From the NCBI GenBank assembly GCA_036897095.1, contig JAYMSP010003050.1:1-21363 (forward strand): a DNA stretch of 21,363 nucleotides, in the 5' to 3' direction. Each line of letters opens with the position of its first letter. Position 1 is the first letter of the stretch. The position numbers and the translations under genes are program-made. The notes beneath the pieces were generated by a model. The model ran no database searches. It saw only the letters and a list, made by a program, of their open reading frames with translations, and was not told where the DNA came from. Source of the DNA: Plantago elongata. Its lineage: Eukaryota > Streptophyta > Magnoliopsida > Lamiales > Plantaginaceae. Positions 9,044-19,469 of the stretch are shown here, in pieces.

Positions 9044-9196
9044 GCTGAAGAAGAAGTAAAGGCGCCAGAAGGGAATGTTGAGACTCCTTCTGAGCCAATG
9101 GATATTGATGAAGCTCTCCTAGCTTCACCAAAAGAGAAAGTCCCAATGACTCCACAAGTCTCTGAACAAGTTGTTTATGAGCCTCCCCAACCGGAG

Positions 9197-9282
9197 GTAA
9201 GTGAATTCTCATATAACAACAAGTGTTTATGAAAACATATTTCTCTGGATAATCCATTTAATGTATTAATTTTTATTCTCAG
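9197..9282 (+). other. Predicted intron D, 86 nt
   Basis: GAG|GTAAGT is a consensus donor and TTTTTATTCTCAG a consensus acceptor; in-frame TGA inside. Confidence 0.85.
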
Positions 9283-9399
9283 GTTCAAATCGAAAGAGAA
9301 GTTACTGAGGAACATACTATTGTATCTCAACCTCGCAATGAAATATCTGAGGCTACAGATCATATGGTAGACCCTTCTGAGCCTGTAGTTGAAACTCAG

Positions 9400-9478
9400 G
9401 TAATTCAGAAACTGAATTCATCTTTCAAACTCAGATATCTCTAAGTCTTTGACACTAAAAGACTTCTTTCTCTTTCAG
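9400..9478 (+). other. Predicted intron E, 79 nt
   Basis: CAG|GTAATT donor and CTTTCTCTTTCAG acceptor; in-frame TAA inside. Confidence 0.85.
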
Positions 9479-9853
9479 TCTTTAAGCATCGTACCTACAA
9501 CTTCTGCATCAAATTCCGATGAGGTGCACAAGCTTTTCAGAGAAAAGGCTATCAAGCAACATCTCCGTCTTTTCAAGTCATGGCAAAAGCTTAGAAGGGC
9601 TGATCTTTCTGACTTAGCTAGTTTGATAGACAACCAGGCCAGAAGGGAAAGGGCCTTGGATTTTTCAACATATATCCATGCCACCTACTCTGTAAAAGAG
9701 TACAGCTTTGTTGCGGTGATGCATGAGGGATTCTCTGAAGAAATCGTACAAATACTTGTAAAAGCATTCTTGGATGCGGATGAAGAGACCAAGAGGCAAA
9801 TGTCTTACATGCCTGCCTTGCCCAAGAGCATGAGTGTTTACCCCTCAGAGTAG

Positions 9854-9986
9854 GAGGAAGTAAATGGGCAGGTCACCACATTGCCAACGGTGATCAATAT
9901 GGTTTCTGATGACGAGGAGGAGATAGATGAGAATGAATATGAAGAAACCCCCTATGAACATCCAACCAAGAAGGATGATAGTGAGA

Positions 9987-10018
<32 letters not shown>

Positions 10019-11480
10019 GCTCCCACTCCAGGAGCTGGTGGAATTTCTCACTCTAGAGGAGCATCTAGTGCAGGACTGCCATCTGCACAGCAAGTGTCTA
10101 CACCACCACCATCTTCAAAATCACCAAGTCACACCACTCAACAACAAACATATAGGAAGCAGCAAAGATTGTTGAATGAGAAGCCGAGGCTAGAGCTTCC
10201 AAGCTAAAGAAATTGTTGGAGAGAGAAGCTTAAGATAAATCAGAGCTTGAGTACATGATTGCTCAGAAAGCTACCAAATCCGAAATCTGGAGGCACTGAA
10301 TGAAAAGGAGAAGGAACTCCTTACTGAGCAAATCAAGCTCAAACAGTCTCTAGAAGCTGCCTTGGTTCAAGTTGAATCACAGGTAGAAGACAAGCAAGAT
10401 GTTGATGTTGAATTACAACTTTTCGGACCATCACAGGACAAAGGGAAGAAGGCAGTTATTCATGCCCGTGAAGAGTCATCAGATGATGATTGGTCCAATG
10501 TAGATGGCACTGACCATCTATTTGGGCTGGTTGAAGAAGATAGATACTTGGCCAACCTGAATGAACATTTGGATATGTCCCATCTGAAAAGAAAGGTGAT
10601 TGCACCTATGGCCTTTGACAAAGCACCAGAAGACAATACTGCTTTTGAGAACAAGTTCATAATCCTCTCAAATAAATTGTTTGAACAAAACAATCTTGCT
10701 TTGACCAACATCCAACCAGAATTCAAAGCCTTTGCTGAGCTGATGACCAGAAGGACCACATCTCTAATGATTGCATATAAAGATCTAGGAATACAGAGAG
10801 ATGATGATATAGAGACGGCTCAGAAAGCACTGATGGAATCTAGTTATGCTGCTGGGAAAGTAGACAAGATGTATGAGCCACTAGAGCAGATCTCTAAGAG
10901 AGACATCTTATACTTGGTCAGTTTGAGTCACTTCATTCTGAAGTACAAAATCTAGTACAAGGCCAAAATATTGAGTGCACATTTTGACTCTTTGCAAGAA
11001 GCCTATGTTAATTTGACTCAGACTACAATAACTAAGGGGGGAATGATCAAGAAGCGATTCAAGCAAGAGGAAGCAGCCTGCAGAAAAACCTCTAACCATT
11101 AGAGAACCTCCATCCTCTTGAAGTCTACCACCACTGACTAGATCCAGAGCTTCACAGGAAGATCCAAAGGGAACCAAGTCCCCAAGTAAATCAGATAAAC
11201 CTTCTGAAGAAGAAGAAGGAGGAGGAGGAGGAGGAGGAGGTGGTGGGATCAAAAGAATTGGTAATGAAGATACTTGCTCACAACTTGGTGAAGGACAAAA
11301 CAATCTAGATGATGATGATACTGATCATTATGAGCATCCTCTCCACAGAAAGAGAAAGAGAGTTGATGAAGTATATGAACCAATAGTTGCAAGACCAATT
11401 GCTGCCAGAACACCATCTGGACATACCAAATTTGTCCAATGAGGTTCTTCAAGTCAAACCCCCACAGAGAACACATCAAG
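9854..11480 (+). pseudogene. Post-pol gene, acidic and coiled-coil part, frameshifted
   Basis: Frame 2 continues past the TAG at 9851 to TAA 10205-10207, with a ten-Asp run (GAT repeat, about 9988-10017) and a Ser/Pro/Gln-rich stretch. The sense then moves to frame 1 (SKLKKLLEREA, stop 10231) and to frame 3 from about 10280 to TAG 10953-10955, about 220 codons. This part is charged and heptad-like (NEKEKELLTEQIKLKQSLEA; later FENKFIILSNKLFEQNNLAL), consistent with a coiled coil. After 10955 fragments in several frames carry helical, Gly-run and basic (HRKRKR) sequence up to a TGA near 11440. Coiled coils are known from envelope-like proteins of Sireviruses; homology is inferred from position. 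Confidence 0.6.
11218..11244 (+). repeat. GGA triplet run in coding sequence
   Basis: A run of GAA/GGA/GGT triplets encoding Glu then poly-Gly. Its complement gives the poly-Pro frame on the minus strand, which is not a gene. Confidence 0.9.
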
Positions 11481-11493
11481 GGAGCATCTCAGA

Positions 11494-12186
11494 ATGAATA
11501 CAAGACAAAGAAGAAATGCAAGGTTTAGGAGAACCAACACTGAAGATCTTCCTCCCAGACCAAATGATGCATTAATTGAGTACACAAAGACTCATGATCG
11601 CCATTCTTCATATCAATGCATAAGACAACTAAATGGCTACTGGATTCTGGATCTCCAGCACTTACTGTTGAATAGGAACTTTCCTGATCCTTTCTTTAAT
11701 GAATTGATAGCATGGAGAATTAGAAGACCTCATCTGATAAATCCTGCTCATGTGAAAACAAGGCTTGATTTTGAAGTGAAAATCAGAAGGGATTCCATGG
11801 GAAAGGATGTGAAGAAAGAAGTTCCTTACTTCAAACCTGATGATGTTCACAAGGTTCCAAAACTACTGGGAACAGGTTAAAGCTCATAGAACAAGCTTGG
11901 AGTGCTAGCTCATGAATCTTTCTACATGACTAAGTAAGAGTTTGATGATGACATGAATTACTTGAGAGTCATATACAAGCACTTCAAACTCATAGAGACC
12001 AAGATTAACCATGCTTGGAAATGGAGAAGAGTCTATTGGATTAGACAGTTTAATGAGAAAAATCTCAATCTGGACTACAAAGAAAAGTGTAAGGTTGCCA
12101 GAGATACTGAAATGGTTATAAGAACCTATCTCCTTGACTATGTCATTGACAAGAGAGAGCACATACACAAAAGATTCAGAGACTAA
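11494..12186 (+). pseudogene. Post-pol gene, C-terminal domain, broken
   Basis: Frame 1 carries a basic globular domain: RQRRNARFRR, YQCIRQLNGYWILDLQHLLL, FNELIAWRIRRPHLINPAHV, then VPYFKPDDVHKVPKLLGTG up to TAA 11878-11880. The frame has further stops (11884, 11935 region) and then is open again from 11953 (NYLRVIYKHFKLIETKINHA, WKWRRVYWIRQF) to TAA 12184-12186. Both pieces share one frame, so they are one domain split by point changes. The aromatic and basic character suggests nucleic-acid or capsid contact, but no family is recognised. Confidence 0.6.
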
Positions 12187-12591
12187 TCCAGAAGGACTGA
12201 CTGAAGAACTTAAGGTTGCTGATAACCCAAGTGTTTTGAAGATATGAAGATTTGAAGGCATAGAACTTAGAATGTTACTTTGAGCTTGGACTCTCATGTT
12301 GTTCTATTTTCCCTTTGTATTGTTTTGTGCATTTTTGCTGATGTATTGACTTTGATATAATCTTATAAGTAATCTTTATTATGTAATTGTTAATTATGAT
12401 GATCATACTCTCAGATACTTTAATGAAAGATAACTTTTCAGCAAATATCACTCCTTGTGATTCGGTTGATGTCTTACTTTCCGCACTTATTTGAACTTAC
12501 TTGCTATATCATTATGAAATGATTAAGTGTTGAGAATCTGACTTCTCCAATCTGTTTAGGACTTCTTTTGATAGTCATTGTTGTTTGATCT
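12187..12591 (+). other. Non-coding 3' end of the copia internal region
   Basis: T-rich sequence between the last coding segment and the polypurine tract. No open frame or repeat seen. Confidence 0.6.
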
Positions 12592-12605
12592 AAAAGGGGG
12601 AAATT
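12592..12605 (+). other. Polypurine tract of the copia element
   Basis: AAAAGGGGGAAATT lies directly before the TGTTAG start of the 3' LTR. It is the plus-strand primer site and fixes the LTR start. Confidence 0.88.
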
Positions 12606-13166
12606 TGTTAGGAATGTTAGTATTTTGATCGCGCAGCATAATGATTTATCCTAGTTTTAGAAAGGTGTATAGTACTCTTGGATCACTTGACCATTGTAAA
12701 GAAGGAACACACTAAGTATGATAGTTTTTAGAAACCTTGTAATAGGACGTTAGGTCTCTGAATGTAATTTTTATTTAGCTCGAAGAAGACCAAGAAGGAG
12801 GCATCCAAGCAAAGGAGAAAACTTTTTGCACTGAAGACAAAGGAGGAAAGTCTCCTCCATTAGTTGCTTCCAGAAAGTTATGTATATACTTGTGTTTTAT
12901 TCACAAAATAAAGTTACAACGAAGTTTCCGAGACAACAAGTTTCTAAGAGATGGAACATGTGATGCTTCAGAAAGCTACATGCGTATGTTGAGACTACAG
13001 GACAAAATATAGTACACTGCATTTAATGCTTGACAAAAATGTCACTATCCTTTTCCCAAACTCTCTGAAAAGAGATATACGCATGGGAGTACTAATTTCA
13101 AGATATGAACGGATTGAATTTGAAATATGTCTAACGGATATTATTCGAACGACCATCAAATTCATC

Positions 13167-13174
13167 TATAAATA
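13167..13174 (+). promoter_or_regulatory. TATA box of the copia LTR
   Basis: TATAAATA, followed by a leader-like CACTTAGAAACTGAGAAATA. Transcription in the 5' LTR copy would start near 13200 equivalent. Confidence 0.55.
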
Positions 13175-13841
13175 TCACCACTTAGAAACTGAGAAATACA
13201 CACACGCATTTGAACTACATCACAAGCAAAGTATTCTGTCAAGCATTCTTACTACCATTCTCCAAGCTATCTGTTGCGACTAACAAACTCAAGAATTCAC
13301 TAGTAGTTCTAAGTTTCATGATCCTTCAACAAGTAGTGTAATTTGTGAAAGAGTTGAATTGTTGGATAACAATCTGAGATTCATTATCTTGAACAAATCT
13401 CACAAACTTGGGTCAGTATAAAGAGCAAGCTACCATGCATTGAACAAGTATATTAAGTAGTCTTGATTCTTCAAGCTCTTTGGACATAACTGAAAATGTT
13501 ATAAAGATAAGCTTACTTGACAAACAACATAACCAAACACCATTCAGACATGGAAAACATGAAGTACTTGATTTTGGGAATCAAGGAATAGCTCCAAGGT
13601 TATCTTGAGTACATGAAGTACTTGCTCTAGGAGCTAGGGAACAACTCAAGGGGAACATTTGGTTGGGAACCATTTGTTATTGGAATCTTAGAATAGGATC
13701 AATTGTAAGGAGAACTCAATTATCTGTTCTAGTGGATTCTAGGTCTCTGAAGGCCGAGTGGATTAGGAGGATTAGGCCACCTCCAGATACCACTATACTT
13801 GTTGTGTCATTTACTTTCTTTATTTACATTTCAACAACACG

Positions 13842-13859
13842 CACACACACACACACACA
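13842..13859 (+). repeat. (CA)9 microsatellite in the LTR
   Basis: Nine CA units in the U5 part of the LTR. Confidence 0.9.
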
Positions 13860-14031
13860 TTTACTATTGCAAAGCACAAACTCATTTATCTATCGCATAA
13901 AGTCTTCCGCTCTATGATTATAAGTATCAGATACCTTCAAGTATCTGAGAAGTTGTGTTTATCGATAAAAGTTTGAAAAGACTATTCACCCTCCCCTCTA
14001 GTATTTTCCTTTGCCGTTATCTGGACCAACA

Positions 14032-14504
14032 CCTATCGATAACAGAAAAGAAGATAAAGATGGCTTGATCTAAAGGATTCTATAGACTTTTTACATTATC
14101 CCCCACTCCCTAGTAAGACCCAAAGAAACAGAGACAACAAAAGAATGAGAACTACATGCAAAGAAAAAGAATCCATTTTATAAAAATCATTTATGCTATC
14201 AGTTAAAAAAAAAGAAGTCTATGTTATTAATAAAATGAGTTCGTTTTTATGAATATAAATGTTTTGATTATTATTCATACTTAGGTCTAGATAAACCGAA
14301 TCACATGTGTTATATACAAAATCTATGACTTCCGAAGAAAATTTAAACAATCACAAAACTTGATTTGCATATAAAATGTTAATGCACATAGTTCACCAGT
14401 CTAATTGAAACATGGGAAAACTCAAAATTATGGTTCAAACCAAAGATACAACCATGACACCCAACACAAACATACCGAAACTAATCAGGGATGAAACAAG
14501 GATC
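14032..14504. other. Spacer between the copia LTR and the LNP pseudogene
   Basis: AT-rich, no gene seen. On the minus strand it would be the 3' untranslated region and flank of LNP. If the copia target duplication survives, its right copy is at the left edge of this stretch. Confidence 0.5.
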
Positions 14505-14691
14505 TTATGTATCACACATCCCAATATCAAAAGTCATAGGACTATCTTGGGCCGTTACTGGACCACCGTATGGCAGACTGGCACTAGCTACAACATTTGC
14601 ATCCTCCGGAGTTCTTGTTGCGGTATATTCAAGGCCTTGCAATGCAAGCTATAATGAGTCACATATGGGAAGTCTTCTATCCTTGCAAGCC
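14505..14691 (-). pseudogene. LNP: LNP exon 5, lost acceptor, Cys and frame
   Basis: It resumes LARIEDFPYVTHYSLHCKAL, the second half of the zinc ribbon, where family members have a Cys-x2-Cys and this copy has Ser-x2-Cys. The base pair before the exon is AT on the minus strand, not AG. The first frame stops at TAG 14590-14588; another frame reads PEDANVVASASLPYGGPVTA to TAA 14507-14505, so there is an indel near 14615. Confidence 0.82.
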
Positions 14692-14778
14692 ATATAATAC
14701 GACCAATAATTTTGAGGTAATGGTTCTTCCAACAATAATAAAATCTAATCAACTAAAATAATTATTTTTACTATTTAC

Positions 14779-15193
14779 CATTGTGCATATGGCAACTGCT
14801 ACATATAAGTGCATAAGATTGTGTTGGATCTTCTCCGACTAGTAACGCAGCAAGTCGAGCAATCCATCCACTTTCATTCGGGATTGAACTAGTTTGAGGC
14901 GCCACTATAAACTGATCTTGTTGGGATACGTCAGTTCTTTCAAGTGTTCCATTGTTGGGCATTTCATCGCCATATTGCACGATTTCACTATCCATACTAC
15001 TGCTTCTAGAGATAGATGACATCATATTCCGCAAATCACCTATGCTTGAAATTTCCACATCATGGCTCTTTCCAGTATTGGCAATCGGTTTAGACTCATC
15101 TTCCACATGGACATTGAGCCCATAATTCGCACCCAATTTGGATGAAAAAATAGTCGCAGCGACTGCCTTTGCATGTAGATCTGGGTCATACCT
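14779..15193 (-). pseudogene. LNP: LNP exon 4, open
   Basis: 415 nt, open throughout, from RYDPDLHAKAVAATIFSSKL to the first zinc-ribbon half, CSSCHMHN, and the split Gly codon at the donor G|GTAAAT. The middle is a Ser-rich variable linker. The apparent Met at 15211 lies in the intron before the TGCAG acceptor and is not a start. Confidence 0.92.
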
Positions 15194-15351
15194 CTGCACT
15201 GCAGACTCCATGTAAGAATCTAATATGAAATGGACTGGCTAACACATGACTTTAGATCATATTTAACCTTCACATGGGTATTGGAAACTTATAGGCTTCA
15301 TCTGGCATATAGGTAATATTCCATTTCATATTATATTAAAATTGACTTTAC

Positions 15352-15466
15352 CTGGATCAGTTGTTGGGTCATGTAAAAGTTTGTTTTCTCTTTCAGTTCA
15401 GTTCATTTGTTATTTCATGCATCTCAGTCCGGAGCCCCTCCAGGGTCTTGTGATCTTTCTTATCAC
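15352..15466 (-). pseudogene. LNP: LNP exon 3, 5-bp duplication
   Basis: Starts GT-GAT after TATAG and ends CTGATCCAG|GTAAAG. It reads DKKDHKTLEGLRTEMHEITN, then CTGAA is duplicated in tandem (TTCAG TTCAG on the plus strand, 15392-15401), which causes a stop. Beyond it the other frame reads KTNFYMTQQLIQ. This is the LNP coiled-coil segment. Confidence 0.87.
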
Positions 15467-15931
15467 CTATAAAGTCATATTGGGGATCAAAATTCCATTC
15501 AAAATGAAAGAGTCTTGCAATGATACTACAATAAGATAAATTTAATGAGAACCATTAAGGGTACAATTGGCAAGACTAAACAATGTCATACAAAAATGTT
15601 TAAGGAAAAGGGTATTATGAAAACGACTTTGGATTATCTTCAACTTCAATTTACATCAGTACCAACAATCAACACCACCTAACCTTAAGAGAAAAAACAC
15701 ATATATAAATTATATAGTATATAGCGCGTACAAGATTTCAAATAACATATGGAAAGTTGAGTTTATGGATGAACACAATAAATTTAAAATAGATGCATAA
15801 ACTCAATGAAAATTTGTTGCTATTATCTTAATGGACGTTAAGTCTTCATTAATTGAATGAAAAAAATACTGCGAGATATGCTAACATACTTGTGCAATAA
15901 AGGAGTGAATATAGAGTTCAATATTGCTTAC

Positions 15932-16076
15932 ACATCCTTGTGTATCTTCCAACAAATGAATAGATAATGGATGATATTGCTGGTAACAAGAATATTGGAA
16001 ACAAACGCATTGCAATCATCTTCAAATTCGAGTGTAATGATCTTTTGGTTGTGACATCATAAGATACTGCAATAAC
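15932..16076 (-). pseudogene. LNP: LNP exon 2, open
   Basis: 145 nt, 48 intact codons plus one base, starting VIAVSYDVTTKR and ending FPIFLLPAISSIIYS and TRM. It completes membrane segment 1 and contains segment 2. Clean TTCAG acceptor and T|GTAAGC donor. The best-preserved exon. Confidence 0.88.
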
Positions 16077-16298
16077 CTGAAGAGTTTCATCCTAACTATT
16101 ATAATTACTAACAAAGATGATTGGGATAGTGTAATAATTTGTTTTTAAAACGGCTAAGGTGCCCAATTATTGGTTGGAGGTAAAAGCGTCTTACCAACTG
16201 AATTGTACTTCGTTGTTGAGTATAGGATAATTATACAATGCTATATATCCTAGTCCAATCCTAGGAGTGTGTGAAGTATTTATTCTTTGGAACTTTTC

Positions 16299-16537
16299 AC
16301 TCCCTCAATTTTGATCTCAATTTTACATGAGCAAACAATATAAATAGTTATAATAATTTACAAAATATAAGGCAAAGCGAATAAAATGATAAGAGATAAT
16401 GAATAAAGTAGGAGTGATGACAAAAATGATAGGAGATATAATAAATAAAGTTGGATATGGATTTTTCATTTCAAATTTGAGATTGAGACAATTAAATACT
16501 GAAACCAGAAAGATGAGATTGTAAGGGAGGGAGGAGT
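16299..16537. mobile_element. Stowaway/mariner-like MITE, 239 bp
   Basis: The left end ACTCCCTCAATTTTGATCTC and the complement of the right end, ACTCCTCCCTCCCTTACAAT, share the CTCCCTC start common to plant Tc1/mariner MITEs. The inside is AT-rich with a repeated phrase (GATAAGAGATAATGAATAAA, GATAGGAGATATAATAAATA). The TA target duplication is present at the right end but reads CA at the left, so this is an old copy. Confidence 0.5.
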
Positions 16538-17454
16538 ATTAGTATGGGGGAAGTTGGCCCCATACGATTTGATTTACAATGTTATCAGAGGTGATTATTA
16601 TCCATCCACCATCTCTCATTGAATTATTTCTAAGCTCAATCTAGAACAGGTCACCACTGTTAATAAAAAATATTTGTTTAAACTTCCGGTTACAAGTTAC
16701 TTCCCTGAAAACAATAGCCTTTACCGGTATAGTATATGCATCTCCTTTTTATAGATACCCCCTAGTCCAGAGTTTACAGTTGATGTCCATATATATTATC
16801 AGCACTATCAATGTAAGGAAAAAAATGGTGATGTATGATTATGATAAATCCAACGAGGGAAAATAAAAGAAAGGAGATTATAAATTCAAGTGAGAGAAAA
16901 CGACAAAAAACAAGAGGAAGAATTTTCTTCATGGTTTAGACACTTTGAATTTACCTATAACTATTATAAAAAGAAAGACACTCAGATAAATTAACGGATT
17001 GAATTATTATTTTTCCATTTTACCCTGCGTCATTATTTGAATTTAACCACTTATAAAATATGAACATATTAATTTAATTCCTCACACTTTTTTATCAACG
17101 TCAAAGTCATGCGGTTATGGCTTATGAAGCCCTGATTCCTGAAGTCATGACAATTAAGTACTCAATCTCATTAATTATCACTTTATAGTTTAGTGTGTGT
17201 GACTAAAATCGTGGAGCACAATATATATGATGTCATAACATTAGAAACTCAAACCACTTACATAATAACTTCTTCCCAATTAAAAAAGTTATACTTAGAA
17301 TATTAAAGAATTTATATATGATATGCTCATGAATTACTTTTATATCTTATTACAAAATATTCAATAAAATCATATTATTAGCAAACTACATCATTTTTTA
17401 TAGTAAATTTTTGTTCAAATCTTTTTTCAATAATATTGATGACTATCGTATGAA

Positions 17455-18428
17455 ACCACAACTTAACTATCTATCTAACATAATATTTATCCATCTATCT
17501 ATAATTTCATATATTAATGGAGATTTATAAGGGAACTCGAAAGGGTATATGTTTACTAATTACAAATACCATAGGTAAACTGTTTATGTTCATAAGTTAC
17601 ACTTCAATGTCAATACTAACATATATGACAATTGACACATGCATCACTAATTCCGCAGGGTGGCTAATGGATGTACGACATATTGGTACAAGTGCTTTGG
17701 AGTGGAATGAACGAGTTTGGCGCAAGAGTGAGAGATCAAGCTTTAAAGTCATTGTGTACGTGGGATATGGTGGGAGATATATGGTTTAGAGATAGCCCAG
17801 GTACATGTACAATTATTGTACATACAGTGTTATAAAATCAGGCTGGAATTTTCTTTTAATTTAAATTTTTTTGGCATGAGTAGTAATGTAAAGTACTTAA
17901 ACTTCTATGTATGACCACTAATTTGTCTTCAAGGACGTTAATGAAGTTTTGAAGCAACCCCTTAGTAGGTCAATTGCAGAGATTATATACTTCCAAGCTC
18001 TATTCACCGTAGTTTTAGAAGTTGGTTTGTAAGATAAACAAATAATTTATTATAAATAAAGTGGATAAAAGTGTGTGAAAGAGTAAATAAAGTATAAGGT
18101 GTGTTGAACACAAATATGAATAAGTGTGGAATGTCACGATATTGAAACCGACAATAAAAGGAAGTAAGAATTTGAGCAAGGAAGTCAGGGTATAATATAA
18201 ATATTGTTGCACGGCCTTCACTATATGGGTAACACTAGTAAAGAATGATGTGAATTATATGCGAGATTGAGTTATAAGGCCTAGATGTGCGACTTACCAT
18301 TGCATGGATTGCAATATGATTTGATAGTAATTTAATTAGTATCATAATCATCACATGTTTAATTTGTTGAATATATAATCTTCCTCACAACTATTTTAAT
18401 CATTTTAGATAGATAGTTAAGTTCTGGT
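17455..18428. mobile_element. Unit bounded by 24-bp inverted repeats, 974 bp
   Basis: 17455-17478 (ACCACAACTTAACTATC...) and 18405-18428 are inverted copies matching at 23 of 24 bases. No clear target duplication and no known transposon end motif is seen, so the class is unknown. Inside is a 90-codon open frame (17517-17789) of unknown origin whose second half, with WNERVWRKSERSS, is richer in GC than its surroundings. Confidence 0.4.
17805..17823. repeat. 19-bp palindrome
   Basis: ATGTACAAT-T-ATTGTACAT is a perfect palindrome with a one-base centre, inside the 974-bp unit. Confidence 0.9.
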
Positions 18429-18901
18429 AATAAATATCTCTTCCATACCAATTTCAAATGTCTGTTGAATCGAAAATAAATTTTTAAAAAACGTAGAAGA
18501 TATGATAATAAAGTATGAAATATATTAACTAGAGTACAAGACTTAGTGAATATAATATGAAAGATATTGAATAAAATAGGAGATATAATTATTAGTAATA
18601 AATTGGATAACTAAAATTGAAATGCATTAAAATGAAAAGTAAAAAGTTGAATACTAGGTGAAGAGATTGAATCTAAATTTTATTACCATTTTTATTTGAC
18701 ATTACATTCTTAAATTGATTTGATTTAACCATTTTACTTCCAATTGCATAAATTAGTAATACATTAATAATATTTAATTTATGCGTGTCAGAGTTGCTAG
18801 TACCTTAAAAGGCATAACCAATTACAAACCACATTCCCTAAGTTATGATCTCAATTATTAATCTATTGTTTCATAACAAATTCACCTAATACTTAACGTG
18901 C

Positions 18902-18977
18902 ATACTACAAAGCTAAAAGATCACATTAAAGCCCTAGGATTACCTAGTGGTAATGTTTAAGTAATTATGCAAAATAT
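18902..18977 (+). repeat. Direct repeat, left copy (76 bp)
   Basis: Starts ATACTACAAAGCTAAAAGAT and includes CCCTAGGATTACCTAGTGGT. It recurs at 19396-19469, 494 bp on, with only two one-base gaps. The near-identity implies a recent event. Confidence 0.95.
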
Positions 18978-19087
18978 TTTGCACTGATAAGTTTCCGCTC
19001 TCTGCAGTGGGAGGATAACGGACTAGTGTCTCTTGGACACCCAATAAAATCAACTGAACTATCTCAATGGAACATTAACATTTTATC

Positions 19088-19145
19088 CTATTTGGTCTTG
19101 CTTGAGCCCTTCCAATATTAGGTCATGGGTTCAAAACCCACCAAA
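19088..19145 (+). mobile_element. Possible tRNA-derived SINE head
   Basis: GGTTCAAAACC at 19128-19138 fits the RNA polymerase III B box (GGTTCAANNCC). TTTGGTCTTGCTTGAGCCCT about 35 bp upstream sits where a degenerate A box would be. A 17-bp phrase CAAAACCCACCAAACAC repeats at 19132 and 19160. No terminal A-run or clear ends are seen. Confidence 0.35.
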
Positions 19146-19395
19146 CACTATTTATTTTTCAAAACCCACCAAACACAACTTATTTTAGCATTTATTTTTA
19201 CCTCTGCATCCTTGATTTCTAAGGAGACAAAAAACCAAGCCTAGTGGATGAACTATGGTTGCTCGACCAGAGCGTGATTAACAACTCTGTTTGCCTCTAT
19301 GAGTCACTCGGTGTAGTAGAGGATCGTTCTTGGTTAACTACGGCTAGCTAGGGTGGTCTTGCAGTTGTCTGATAGGCTTCTCCCACTTAAAAAAT

Positions 19396-19469
19396 ATACT
19401 ACAAAGCTAAAAATCACATTAAAGCCCTAGGATTACCTAGTGGTAATGTTTAGTAATTATGCAAAATAT
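19396..19469 (+). repeat. Direct repeat, right copy (74 bp)
   Basis: Second copy of 18902-18977, lacking one base in each of two places. Confidence 0.95.

Larger units (their letters stand above)
8091..9853 (+). pseudogene. Post-pol gene, middle part: six exons with phase-0 introns
   Basis: Open exons alternate with short AT-rich gaps bounded by GT and AG: 8091-8582, 8660-8767 (36 codons), 8859-8963 (35), 9044-9196 (51), 9283-9399 (39), and 9479 onward. Every complete exon is a multiple of three and every junction falls between codons. Each gap has an in-frame stop; the exons have none except TAA at 8532-8534 and TAG at 9851-9853. The exons encode an acidic Glu/Val/Pro/Ser/Thr-rich spacer with recurring phrases (VSEEQVVEL, VSEQVVYEP, VEEQVSHKVV), so they may be duplicates of one exon. 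The last exon turns globular and helical (LFREKAIKQHLRLFKSWQKL, DLASLIDNQARRERALDF). No signal peptide or membrane segment is seen. Function unknown. Confidence 0.7.
1..14031 (+). mobile_element. Sirevirus-like Ty1/copia retrotransposon, 5' part outside window
   Basis: The order integrase tail, RT, RNase H, long post-pol gene, polypurine tract and 3' LTR is that of a Ty1/copia element with an extra gene behind pol. The RT phrase FLGLQVKQ and the extra post-pol gene point to the Sirevirus (SIRE/Maximus) lineage; this is family knowledge, not a tree. The element is interrupted at 3207-7102 by a foreign LTR. Without that insertion the visible part is about 10.1 kb. Every coding part has stops or frameshifts, so it is an inactive copy. 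The 5' LTR, primer-binding site, gag and protease are not in the window, so the target duplication (3' copy would be CCTAT at 14032-14036) and LTR-LTR divergence cannot be read. Confidence 0.88.
12606..14031 (+). mobile_element. 3' LTR of the copia element, 1426 bp
   Basis: The LTR starts TGTTAGGAATG after the polypurine tract and ends GGACCAACA; TGTTAG and CCAACA are near-perfect inverted ends. The tail holds GACTATTCACCCTCCCCTCT, a pattern common shortly before the end of plant copia LTRs. A CA microsatellite lies at 13842-13859. The right end is less certain than the left because the 5' LTR is not in view. Confidence 0.8.

Noticed and set aside
10908-11303. Minus-strand frame with a poly-Pro run
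   Set aside because: Complement of the GGA triplet run in the post-pol gene; no independent support.
17517-17789. 90-codon plus-strand frame as a gene
   Set aside because: No recognisable domain, no promoter or splice context; kept only as content of the inverted-repeat unit.
18015-18221. Minus-strand Leu/Phe/Tyr-rich frame
   Set aside because: AT-rich composition only; no family similarity recognised.
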